A stretch of 49,543 nt of DNA from a virus, in IMG/VR virus record IMGVR_UViG_3300038678_000142, positions 1 through 49,543 of that record; one strand, written 5' to 3'. The position numbers and the translations under genes were made by a program. The notes beneath the pieces were generated by a model. That model did not search any database. It was not told the origin of the DNA and worked only from the letters and a program-made list of their open reading frames with translations. Below, piece by piece: positions 8,020 to 15,399 of this stretch; within the stretch, counting starts at the first letter, position 1, and every line of letters begins with the position of its first letter.

Positions 8020-8943
8020 ATGGCACTGGACACTGCAAAAGCGACCGTCACATTACGAGACTTAACCGGGAAATTTGATAACGCCGTGCGCGGGTCTACT
8101 CCCTGGTATCCCAGAGTTTGCACCGTTATCCCTTCAACCGGTGCCGATGAGAAGTACGGGTTCCTGGGTAATATGGCGGGAACTCGGGAGTGGCTGGGAG
8201 ATCGTCAGTTCAATGAACTGCGGGCCGCTAACTTCATAATTGAAAATAAGCATTGGGAAAACTCCCTGCTGATCAAAAAGACCGACCTCGCTGACGACCG
8301 CATGGGGCTGTATTCCATGTTGATGAGCCAGCTCGGTATCGAGGCGGCTTACCATCCAGACGAATTGGTCTTTGAGACGTTGATTGCCGGAGGCAAGACG
8401 ACAGCCTGTTTTGATGGTCAGTTCTTTTATGATACTGATCACTTATGGGGTGATTCTGGAACGCAATCGAACGATTTGACGCCATCTGCTGTTGATACGG
8501 CAAATGTAACGCCTGCTGAGTTCAAGTCAGCGTTTCATGCAGCCTTAGTCGTAATGATTAAATTCAGAAACGATCAGGGAAAACTGCTCAACCGTCCCGT
8601 GCATACCGGACTCAATAAACTGATGGTTGTCGTACCCCCAGAACTGTGGGATGCGGCTGTCACCGGCATCAAGTCTCTATTACTCGGCGGAGGTGACACG
8701 AATGTTCTCCTCGAAATGCCCGAGATTGTTGTTTCTCCACATCTGACAGCTTCAACAGAATTCCATCTGTTCAATCTCGGTTCCGTCCTCAAACCGTTTG
8801 TGTTCCAGGCTCGCGAACCGTTGACACGTCAGATGAAAGATTTGAACGATATCGAGACAAAAGATGTCAAATTTATGACCGAGGCTCGATATAACGTCGG
8901 CTACCTGGCGTGGTGGACTGCGGTTTTGAACACGTTCACGTAA
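8020..8943 (+). CDS. Major capsid protein, Mu gpT-like
   Basis: A 307-aa protein matching the Mu gpT major head subunit family: an early GSTPWYPRVC segment, the LGNMAGTREWLGDRQFNELRA stretch, an E-loop-like ENSLLIKKTDLADDRMG and the tail NVGYLAWWTAV. Length agrees with Mu T (about 305 aa). AAGGA at 8006-8010 lies 9 nt before the ATG. A 22-codon frame (7997-8065) with GGGAGG in front overlaps the start and could couple translation. Pairing a Mu-type capsid with lambda-type terminase and portal is a mosaic head. A terminator follows. Confidence 0.88.
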   Translation: MALDTAKATVTLRDLTGKFDNAVRGSTPWYPRVCTVIPSTGADEKYGFLGNMAGTREWLGDRQFNELRAANFIIENKHWENSLLIKKTDLADDRMGLYSMLMSQLGIEAAYHPDELVFETLIAGGKTTACFDGQFFYDTDHLWGDSGTQSNDLTPSAVDTANVTPAEFKSAFHAALVVMIKFRNDQGKLLNRPVHTGLNKLMVVVPPELWDAAVTGIKSLLLGGGDTNVLLEMPEIVVSPHLTASTEFHLFNLGSVLKPFVFQAREPLTRQMKDLNDIETKDVKFMTEARYNVGYLAWWTAVLNTFT

Positions 8944-8985
8944 GCCAATTCATTCCGCTTTGAAATCTGGGATTGCTCACGGATG

Positions 8986-9017
8986 CCGGGGCTGGAGTGA
9001 TCCAGTCCCGGTTTTTT
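8986..9017 (+). terminator. Rho-independent terminator after the capsid gene
   Basis: An 11-bp stem (8986-8996 with 9001-9011, one G-U pair) has a GTGA tetraloop and is followed by six T residues. This is among the strongest terminators in the window. It would give high head-gene expression and attenuated read-through into the tail genes. Confidence 0.88.
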
Positions 9018-9045
9018 GAATGACAAATAAAAAGAAAGTGATGTT

Positions 9046-9339
9046 ATGACGAAACAAGAACCGCACTTGATCATGCTGAAACCGAGTTGGCCGGGCAATT
9101 TCCGTCGTTCTATCCGGAATAAAAAAGGGGATGTCACGAAAATCCTGGAATTCACCCCTGGGGAAGCGGTCGAAGTTACCAAATCTGAACTCGAATCGTT
9201 GGGGCCGGATATTGGCGTCTGCTTGTTTCCGGCACGCCTTGACGATAGCGGTCGCGGTCGAATGGTCGAGATGACGGCCGATGAGGTCAAGGAAGAATCT
9301 GGAAAGGAATCCGAGGACGGAGACAGCTCGGAAGAATAA
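9046..9339 (+). CDS. Hypothetical protein, start of neck cluster
   Basis: A 97-aa protein with a beta-rich, basic first half (PSWPGNFRRSIRNKKG, LEFTPGEAVEVTKSEL) and a strongly acidic tail. It is the first gene after the capsid terminator and ends one base before the next ATG (TAAATG). Capsid-proximal proteins of this kind often act in head completion, but there is no recognisable motif. Confidence 0.6.
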   Translation: MTKQEPHLIMLKPSWPGNFRRSIRNKKGDVTKILEFTPGEAVEVTKSELESLGPDIGVCLFPARLDDSGRGRMVEMTADEVKEESGKESEDGDSSEE

Positions 9340-9708
9340 ATGGGATTCAACGATTTGATCGCCGACGACATTTTGGACGTATTCGCTGACGAAGATTATC
9401 ACGGCGCGAGCGTAGTCTATTATCCGAAGCACGGCGGGAAGCGGACCATATCGGCGGGGATCCAAGAGGACGCGACTACGGAACTTGAAAAGGGTCAGGT
9501 TCACGAAACGAAAAAGATGATGGTTACGCTGTTGTTTTTAAAGAGCGGCACGGACGGAATCAGCAAGGTAAGTAAGGGCGACACGGTTGATTATCTGGGG
9601 GTTCTCTGGGCCTTTCACAGCGTGATCCACGAGGACGCGGTCAGTTTAGCGATTCAGTGGAAGCGGGAAACGGTCATTTCGGCAGGCATGCAAAGCACGG
9701 GGTTCTAA
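9340..9708 (+). CDS. Putative head-tail adaptor/neck protein
   Basis: A 122-aa beta-rich protein that begins directly after the preceding stop. Segments such as GASVVYYPKHGGKRTISAGI and GDTVDYLGVLWAFHSVIHED suggest the compact beta-barrel of gpFII-like neck proteins, which seal the filled head and bind the tail. The call rests on size, predicted fold and gene order (capsid, neck, terminator, completion, tube); no diagnostic motif is visible. Confidence 0.45.
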   Translation: MGFNDLIADDILDVFADEDYHGASVVYYPKHGGKRTISAGIQEDATTELEKGQVHETKKMMVTLLFLKSGTDGISKVSKGDTVDYLGVLWAFHSVIHEDAVSLAIQWKRETVISAGMQSTGF

Positions 9709-9709
9709 C

Positions 9710-10225
9710 ATGACGCTTTTGGAAGTCAGGGGGAGCTTGTCGATTCCGGTGACGAAAGTCATCCGGATGCTTTCGCTGTCGTCAGAGTTCCAGATTCAGT
9801 GCGGGGTTGATACGGCGGATGATGCACTCCGAAACATATCTGTCACCCGTAGGGACCAAGACAGGATACAGCGGCCGTTTGCGTGCGTTAATGTTGGTGA
9901 TTCTCATACGTACAGACAGTTTTCAGGTGGCAGCAAGAATCATTTAACTCCCGGCGGTGCGATCGGTCTGTTTATGACGATGGACACAAATCCGGAATAC
10001 AGAATGGATTTGGATTCAGCATCACTCGAAGCGGGTAATTTCTTTGGTTCGGTAATGGACGATATTGTTGCACTGTCAGGGGAAGACGATCCGGACGCCC
10101 TGGAATCTCACCTTCCTATTAAAAACGTCGAACGGACTGCGTTTACAAATTCAGAAGATGGAGAGGAAGATGTCATAGGCAGCTTCTTTTGGACAGTGTA
10201 TCAGCTCGACTGGGGGTTTGAATAA
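9710..10225 (+). CDS. Putative tail terminator protein
   Basis: A 171-aa protein in the slot where tail terminator (gpU-like) proteins occur, between the neck protein and the tail completion/tube genes. It begins with an alpha-beta segment, has a central RPFACVNVGDSHTYRQFSGG strand-turn region and ends in an acidic stretch followed by FFWTVYQLDWGFE, a C-terminal strand as in tail terminators. The stop overlaps the next start (TAATG). Assignment is positional. Confidence 0.4.
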   Translation: MTLLEVRGSLSIPVTKVIRMLSLSSEFQIQCGVDTADDALRNISVTRRDQDRIQRPFACVNVGDSHTYRQFSGGSKNHLTPGGAIGLFMTMDTNPEYRMDLDSASLEAGNFFGSVMDDIVALSGEDDPDALESHLPIKNVERTAFTNSEDGEEDVIGSFFWTVYQLDWGFE

Positions 10226-10719
10226 TGGTCGTTCAACTCCGCAGCGTCGTACTGTCGAAAACTCGCGGTCTCGGTAAAGACCTCAACAAGATTCGCCGGG
10301 TTGCGATGCGTGATGTCGGTGAATTCTGGCATCTTGAGATACTTCCCGGGCACTTTCGACCGGCTGCAAGGACGGAATACAACCACGACCAGCGGAGGGC
10401 AGATTGGATTGAGGACAAGCGGAAGATTCTCGGCGGCGGCCGTCCGGACAACGTTTTTACGGGTAGAGCAAGAAGATTCATAATGCACTCGCCCAGGATC
10501 ACAAATACGGCACGCGGCGTAACTGTCCGAATGGATGCTCCGCTGTATTTCGTCCGACCTCGGAACCGCAAGCCGGATCACCCGGACAAAGCTGCTGAGA
10601 TCACGGCAATTTCACAACGCGACCGGGATGCTATTTTCGGAAGGACTTCAAAACTGGTTGTTCGTCTTTCAAATCAGTCTCTTCAAAATACAGCACTCCG
10701 AAAGGTGTTTAACCGATGA
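10225..10719 (+). CDS. Putative tail completion protein (HK97 gp10-like)
   Basis: A 164-aa basic protein. The stretch LPGHFRPAARTEYNHDQR, then GRARRFIMHSPRI and MDAPLYFVRPR, recalls minor tail/completion proteins of the gp10 and lambda Z group, which join tail to head. A C-terminal strand-helix pair ends in an arginine-rich tail. It is coupled on both sides: the start overlaps the upstream stop and the next ATG overlaps its end by 4 nt. Confidence 0.5.
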   Translation: MVVQLRSVVLSKTRGLGKDLNKIRRVAMRDVGEFWHLEILPGHFRPAARTEYNHDQRRADWIEDKRKILGGGRPDNVFTGRARRFIMHSPRITNTARGVTVRMDAPLYFVRPRNRKPDHPDKAAEITAISQRDRDAIFGRTSKLVVRLSNQSLQNTALRKVFNR

Positions 10720-11645
10720 CAATTTCAAGACTCGACCTGATTCAACTTCCGGGTCCGGCGTACATCGACCAGATCAGCAATCTTTCCCAGAATATGAACG
10801 TCGAGGAAGAGGACGGGTACGGGTCCGCGAACGTGCATCCGCTCCTGTCAGCGATTTCCGGTCAAACTCCGACGATTGAGTTCACGACATCGCAGCTTGC
10901 ATCGTTGCTGGCCAGCGTTCCTTTTGTCGGATCTGGAATCGTTGCGTCGAGTGCGTTTTTCTGGAAGGCGACATCACAGACCGGTAATGTTGCCAGAGCG
11001 ACGGCAACCCACCAAAAGACGACAATGACGCTCGGGTACATTCATTGGAATCAGATCCAGCTCAATCACGACTCCTCGGGGTCGGCTGACGTGATGGTTA
11101 CGGTTGGCTATGACGGCACGAACGAGCCTCTTGTTCCGGCCGGGAGTACGGCACTTCCGTCTGCGATCACGGATACAGAGCGGTTTGTGCAAGGGCCGGT
11201 CTACATCAATGGGGCTCAGCTTGGCGCGGGGACGATCCAGTCGTCCACGATCACGAGCGGGATCGAACTTGAAATCATCGGCGGTGACGGCATTGTCTGG
11301 GCGACGCTGATCGCTCTCAAGATCACGAAACCGGTGATCACGGTCGTTACTACTGAAGTTTCCCCGTTGATCACCACCGGCGTCGATGGCGTCGCCTTGA
11401 ACGGCACGACCGGGATAGTCGTCTACGGGCGTAAGATGACTACGAACCAAGCGGGTGGCGTTGCCAGGGTCGCGAATCTCACGGCCCAGCATCTTTCGTT
11501 CACCGGACTGAACGGGAAATATCACGTCGAGACAGCCGCTGCGGAGGGTAATACTCCGGCACTGACGACGATTCGCGCTCCGTTGACGGCATTGAATGAC
11601 GCGACATTGCCGCTAGTCATCGCTACAAATGCAGTAATTCCATAG
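10716..11645 (+). CDS. Putative major tail tube protein
   Basis: A 309-aa beta-rich protein just ahead of the chaperone and tape-measure genes, where the tail tube subunit is expected. Regular strands rich in V, T and G (VMVTVGYDGTNEPLVPAG, IELEIIGGDGIVWATLIAL) fit a tube beta-barrel, and the last about 90 residues resemble an extra Ig-like domain (TTEVSPLITTGVDGVALNGTT). It is larger than the smallest tube proteins but within the range of tubes with C-terminal decorations. Confidence 0.55.
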   Translation: MTISRLDLIQLPGPAYIDQISNLSQNMNVEEEDGYGSANVHPLLSAISGQTPTIEFTTSQLASLLASVPFVGSGIVASSAFFWKATSQTGNVARATATHQKTTMTLGYIHWNQIQLNHDSSGSADVMVTVGYDGTNEPLVPAGSTALPSAITDTERFVQGPVYINGAQLGAGTIQSSTITSGIELEIIGGDGIVWATLIALKITKPVITVVTTEVSPLITTGVDGVALNGTTGIVVYGRKMTTNQAGGVARVANLTAQHLSFTGLNGKYHVETAAAEGNTPALTTIRAPLTALNDATLPLVIATNAVIP

Positions 11646-11654
11646 GGGGAAAAG

Positions 11655-11921
11655 ATGAACGAATCAAAGGTTATTTCACCAGAAGTACAAAAAGTAATTG
11701 ACGACCGTGCTGCGGCTGCTTCTGCGGTTGCGGTTGCTCGCAATATGACAATTCCTGAAGCCTACGAAGTCGTGGACGACTTTATCGAAGAGGCCGAACA
11801 GAAGGGGGTGAGCTTTGCCACATTGTGCTACGACATTACGCAATTAAAGAAAACCAAGAAAACCAGCAGCGTTAAACAGGTTGATCAGACACCGAAGACA
11901 CCAGAGGGGACCGAAAAATAA
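11655..11921 (+). CDS. Hypothetical tail-assembly protein
   Basis: An 88-aa largely helical protein (VQKVIDDRAAAASAVAVARNM, EAYEVVDDFIEEAEQKG) with a polar, threonine/lysine-rich tail. GGGGGAAAAG lies before the ATG, and the stop overlaps the next start (TAATG). Its position between the tube and the frameshifted chaperone suggests a tail assembly role; the family is unknown. Confidence 0.55.
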   Translation: MNESKVISPEVQKVIDDRAAAASAVAVARNMTIPEAYEVVDDFIEEAEQKGVSFATLCYDITQLKKTKKTSSVKQVDQTPKTPEGTEK

Positions 11922-12733
11922 TGGCCGGATTTCTCTACTTCTTCCCCGGCGTGGACGCTTGCCACGTTACGCCAGAGCTGATTCGAGGTCGCGGACTTGC
12001 CCCCTCTTTCCGCGACCTCATCAGCCGCTGGCAGCCGGGACACAACGTGATCGTGGCTCCTATTTCGCGTGGCCCCAGTGGGACTGGTGGCGTCTACGTG
12101 TACCAGGTGCCGATCAACGGCAATTCTCCGCGAACGAACGGATACAAACCCGAGGAGCAGGACTGGGAGGAGCATGACGGCTATTGGCTGGGCGTCGATA
12201 CCGAGTTGATGCCGACGCCGGCCGATCTGATCCGACCCACGATTGTCTCCGGCTACGACTATGAGCTGGGAGACGGTCAGGAGTGGACTTGCCCGGTGAT
12301 CCGCGAGCCGAACGGTACTGAATCAGGCCGTTGCAATCTTCCTCAGTCGTGGGGCGAAAACGGACAGGGATTCTTTGAAAAGGTTCTCCATCAGTGGGAC
12401 TGGGCATGGGAATTGTGTGCGAAGGTTTGGGATGTGTTCGTCGGCGTGATCGACATGGAAACGCCGGAAGCGTGGGACGTTTGCTGCCAGTTGCTTTCGA
12501 TGAACTACCGGATCGGCAAACATGAAATCACAAAGCTCGGTCTGGTGACATCTGGAAATTATGACACAATTTTCAAAGCTGCTGTTGATGGAGACGTGAT
12601 TCTATCACTCCTGAACGACCAAACAGAGCAAAAAAAAAGCGAACAGTCAGAGCCGATTTCTGCGAACTCCTCCGATGGCTTCGAGGTGGTGAGTCTGGAT
12701 TGTACAGACCATCCCGAGGAGCAATCTACCTGA
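11921..12733 (+). CDS. Tail assembly chaperone, G-like product
   Basis: A 270-aa protein directly upstream of the tape measure gene. Two-thirds is a compact, tryptophan-rich domain (WQPGHNVIVAPISRG, WAWELCAKVWDVFVGVIDMETPEAW); the last about 35 residues are polar and look disordered. A run of nine A at 12630-12638 lies near the end of the frame. The -1 frame is open across it and continues to 12795, which is the G/GT layout of lambda-like tail chaperones that hold the tape measure during assembly. It is longer than typical G proteins, so it may carry an extra domain. Confidence 0.6.
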   Translation: MAGFLYFFPGVDACHVTPELIRGRGLAPSFRDLISRWQPGHNVIVAPISRGPSGTGGVYVYQVPINGNSPRTNGYKPEEQDWEEHDGYWLGVDTELMPTPADLIRPTIVSGYDYELGDGQEWTCPVIREPNGTESGRCNLPQSWGENGQGFFEKVLHQWDWAWELCAKVWDVFVGVIDMETPEAWDVCCQLLSMNYRIGKHEITKLGLVTSGNYDTIFKAAVDGDVILSLLNDQTEQKKSEQSEPISANSSDGFEVVSLDCTDHPEEQST

Positions 12734-12795
12734 AGTCAATCGGTTACGGACAGGATGATCCGGTCGCTGTGATCGGTGTACCAGTGAGGCGATGA
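11921..12795 (+). CDS. Tail chaperone frameshift product, GT-like (-1 frameshift)
   Basis: Slippage by -1 on A_AAA_AAA (12631-12637) would join the first 239 residues to 52 residues read in the -1 frame from 12637, stopping at TGA 12793-12795. The -1 segment reads like real protein (RADFCELLRWLRGGESG, then AIYLKSIGYGQDDPVAVIG), has no start codon with a ribosome site, and ends 9 nt before the tape measure ATG. Total is about 291 aa. The frame and the slippery run are seen directly; the event itself is inferred from the conserved G/GT mechanism. Confidence 0.6.
12630..12638 (+). promoter_or_regulatory. Slippery A9 run, probable -1 frameshift site
   Basis: Nine consecutive A residues are read in the zero frame as CAA AAA AAA AGC, giving the canonical heptamer A_AAA_AAA. 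The -1 frame is closed just upstream (TGA at 12586-12588) and open from 12589 to 12792, so the run lies in the only window where a switch yields the extended product. I did not identify a clear downstream pseudoknot by eye. Confidence 0.6.
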
Positions 12796-12804
12796 GGCGG
12801 GACG

Positions 12805-14265
12805 ATGGCCGATATAAAACTCAAACTTGAAACGGAGATTGGGAATTCCAAACAGGTTCTCACGTCTTTGGAGAAGAAGGTTGAGAAGCTGGGGAATAAG
12901 CTCGACGCGGCATCGAAAAAAGGTTCTCGCGGCTCAAAGCGGATGGGTGCCGACATTGCGAGGGCTGGAATGCAGTTTGCGAAAACTGCGTTGCTGGCTG
13001 GTGGGATTGGAACTGCTCTTGCTGCGGGCGTGTCACACGCAAAAGAACTCAGGATGGAATCAGAGCGTGCAGCGATCGCAGCGGAAAAATCCGGAAAGCG
13101 TCTTCAGATTCAGGCAGGCCTGACTGACCTGCAAACGGAAAAAGCTCAGAAGAAGATTGCTGCGATTGCCGCAAAAACTGGTTTTACACCGGAAGCAGTT
13201 GAAAGGGTCGCTACGGAGACCACATCGCAAGGATTTATCAGGCCGTTAGAAACAGGCACTGTTGAATCAATTATTGCGTTCATGCAGTCAACACTTCAGG
13301 GGCCAGAATCTGACATAGAACTTCTTGTGAAAGGGCTTGCAAGACAGCAAACAGGTCAGGGAAAACCGCTCACCGGTAAAGCTTTGTTGCCGACACTGAA
13401 AAGAATCGGCGGTCTGTTTTTCGAGACGCCCCTTCAGACTCCACAGCTTGCCGATATCAGCAAGGCTGCTTCGGTAACAAAACAAGTCAATCTGACTGAG
13501 GAAGATTTTCTATCAGCAGCAGTTATTCTTCTTAGAAAATTGCCAGCATCTGAAGCTGCTACAGGATTGAAAAACACGGTACTCAGGCTTGGGGCTCCGG
13601 AGGATACCGGGATTGAAGCACTCGAAAGGATTGGACTTAAAAAGGAAGAAGTGGATCTCATTGGGGAAACGCTTCCTGCTGCTCTGAAAAAACTCAACGC
13701 GGCAATTCAGGCTCTTCCGGAAGAGCAGCGGCTTCCAGCACTAAAGGATATATTTGGTCAAAAGGTTCTCGTCTCTGCTCAGATTCTTGCGGGCGGTGCG
13801 GAAGAGGGGCTTTTTGAGAAGTTTGCAAAACTTCAGAAAAACGATGAGCGATTCCAGGCTGCTGTCAAAGTTGCCAGGAAAGGTGTTGGGCCGGGTATCG
13901 AGAAGATTAAATCTGAAACAGCAGAACTGCAACGCAAAGGTATCCTGACAGGTGATATCACCGAGGCGGAGGCACTGGAATTTCAAAAATTACGGCTCCA
14001 GCGTGATCTGGCAGGAAAGAGCCAGTTTGAACAGTTCCTGATTTCCGCAGGAGAGAGCATTCTTGTTGGACCGGTACGACAGGCGGGGCAGTTGAGGAAC
14101 GTGCTTCCGGAAGACGCACGTAAAGAGATTCTCAGGAGAAGAGAATCCGATTTTAGCTTAGAGAACCTCGAAGAAAAAATGAATGAGAACAACCAGTTGA
14201 TGAGAGAGCAGAACGATATTCTAAAAGGCAAAAAAGTCATCCAGCGGAATGCCCAGCGGGAATAA
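12805..14265 (+). CDS. Tail tape measure protein
   Basis: A 486-aa protein of TP901-like tape-measure character. The basic coiled N-terminus (TSLEKKVEKLGNKLDAASKK) is followed by a glycine/alanine hydrophobic segment (FAKTALLAGGIGTALAAGV) that could insert into the host membrane, then a core of repeating helices including PASEAATGLKNTVLRL and KLNAAIQALPEEQRLPALKDIFG, which are signature-like for this family. The C-terminus is a charged coiled coil. At about 0.15 nm per residue it predicts a short tail of roughly 70 nm (inference). Confidence 0.85.
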   Translation: MADIKLKLETEIGNSKQVLTSLEKKVEKLGNKLDAASKKGSRGSKRMGADIARAGMQFAKTALLAGGIGTALAAGVSHAKELRMESERAAIAAEKSGKRLQIQAGLTDLQTEKAQKKIAAIAAKTGFTPEAVERVATETTSQGFIRPLETGTVESIIAFMQSTLQGPESDIELLVKGLARQQTGQGKPLTGKALLPTLKRIGGLFFETPLQTPQLADISKAASVTKQVNLTEEDFLSAAVILLRKLPASEAATGLKNTVLRLGAPEDTGIEALERIGLKKEEVDLIGETLPAALKKLNAAIQALPEEQRLPALKDIFGQKVLVSAQILAGGAEEGLFEKFAKLQKNDERFQAAVKVARKGVGPGIEKIKSETAELQRKGILTGDITEAEALEFQKLRLQRDLAGKSQFEQFLISAGESILVGPVRQAGQLRNVLPEDARKEILRRRESDFSLENLEEKMNENNQLMREQNDILKGKKVIQRNAQRE

Positions 14266-14278
14266 GAAAAACAACTCA

Positions 14279-14443
14279 TTATCCATCAGACTTATTGTCA
14301 GGAATGATTTCTATCAATGTAAGACCGAGAAGCGATATGGCCATAACAATTAGTGTATTGCCGTAATCTGAATTTCCACTACCACCAAGAACCATTGAAA
14401 ACAATACCAGCAATACTGTTGCGATTCGATAAACAACTTTCAT
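14279..14443 (-). CDS. Small antisense two-helix membrane protein
   Basis: A 54-aa frame on the minus strand, in the only sizeable gap of the tail operon. It starts MKVVYRIATVLLVLFSMVLGG, then a short polar loop (SGNSDYGN) and a second membrane helix (TLIVMAISLLGLTLIEII), ending in a charged PDNKSDG. GAGG lies 9 nt before its ATG. Its CATG start is shared with the divergent plus gene at 14442. The region is A+T-rich compared with its neighbours, as for cargo (moron) genes. A membrane role such as exclusion or lysis timing is only a guess. Confidence 0.55.
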   Translation of the reverse strand: MKVVYRIATVLLVLFSMVLGGSGNSDYGNTLIVMAISLLGLTLIEIIPDNKSDG

Positions 14444-14894
14444 GTCAAACATCCTCGGATCATTCAGTTTCGTTGATCTAGTGTCCCTTGCGGGACCGAA
14501 CGGAGCCCCTGCGCTCCCGCGCGAGGTGAATGAGATTATACAGCGTGCGGGCGTCAATGGAACCGGTGTTCGCAGAATGGGGATCAAGGCCGACCCGTTC
14601 CAGATGGCTTCAATCCGCGATTCACTTTCTGTTTCGGACGGAATTGAGACGACAAAAAACTATGTGCAGCTTACGAAAGACCCTGCACAGTCGATGGTGT
14701 GGCGTGGTTTCGATTATGAGAGCATCGGTCTAAGGTTCATTGTTCTGGATGTCGGTGAATTGGACGTTCAGCCGGTCAGAAATAAAGTTGGCGGACTTGA
14801 AGGAACTGATGCCGAGGCTGCCATTATACGAGCAATTTGGACGCTGCAACCGGTTGAGATATCGCATCTCGGCGGACAGCTCACGAACGGATAA
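14442..14894 (+). CDS. Distal tail-associated protein
   Basis: A 150-aa protein after the tape measure. The motif FVDLVSLAGPNGAPALPREVNEI, then GTGVRRMGIKADPFQMASIRDSL and LRFIVLDVGELDVQPV, is of a beta-rich type found in phage tail modules, but I cannot name the family. There is no ribosome site before the ATG, and its first bases overlap the divergent minus-strand start, so read-through from the tape measure may supply its transcript. It could be a distal tail protein. Confidence 0.55.
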   Translation: MSNILGSFSFVDLVSLAGPNGAPALPREVNEIIQRAGVNGTGVRRMGIKADPFQMASIRDSLSVSDGIETTKNYVQLTKDPAQSMVWRGFDYESIGLRFIVLDVGELDVQPVRNKVGGLEGTDAEAAIIRAIWTLQPVEISHLGGQLTNG

Positions 14895-14907
14895 TCAGGA
14901 GAAAATC

Positions 14908-15396
14908 ATGTCGGTACAATCCGCAATTCAGTTCCTTATGACGACCGTCGAGACGCTAGAAAACGGCGTAGACGGCTCAACCAGACCGACGATCACGCAC
15001 GACGGGTTCAATGTCAGCGGCATAAACCGGAACGCCGCAAGCAGCATTCCGGTGACGAAAGCCTCATACCAGACTTACCCGCTGGTTGCTGGGGCGAAGA
15101 CGCTCGACCTCACGGCACTGGAGGGCGTTGAGAATGTTTTGCAGGATTGCAGCGGTCTGAAGCTTCAGTCAATGATCATCACCAACCCTCTCGGGAACAG
15201 CGTAATGACTGTCGGTGAGGGTGCCGTAAACGGTTATGCTCTGTTCGGTGCGGGAAATAGCGTTGCCATTAAGCCGGGAATGACGATTGCTTTTGACGCT
15301 CCGGAAACTCTCGACGCTGTCTCCGGAACGGATAAAACGATCGACATCGCAGGCATATTAGTCGAAACAATCGATATCGGAATGATCCTCGGGTAA
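14908..15396 (+). CDS. Tail-associated protein, beta-rich
   Basis: A 162-aa protein. The start at 14908 is chosen because CAGGAG lies 6 nt upstream and the longer in-frame version (14740) would run back into the preceding gene. Strands rich in V, T and G (VAGAKTLDLTALEGVENVLQD, NPLGNSVMTVGEGAVNGYALFGAG, KPGMTIAFDAPETLDAVSG) suggest a virion beta-sandwich. It is followed 3 nt later by the large tail gene. Confidence 0.6.
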   Translation: MSVQSAIQFLMTTVETLENGVDGSTRPTITHDGFNVSGINRNAASSIPVTKASYQTYPLVAGAKTLDLTALEGVENVLQDCSGLKLQSMIITNPLGNSVMTVGEGAVNGYALFGAGNSVAIKPGMTIAFDAPETLDAVSGTDKTIDIAGILVETIDIGMILG

Positions 15397-15399
15397 TGT

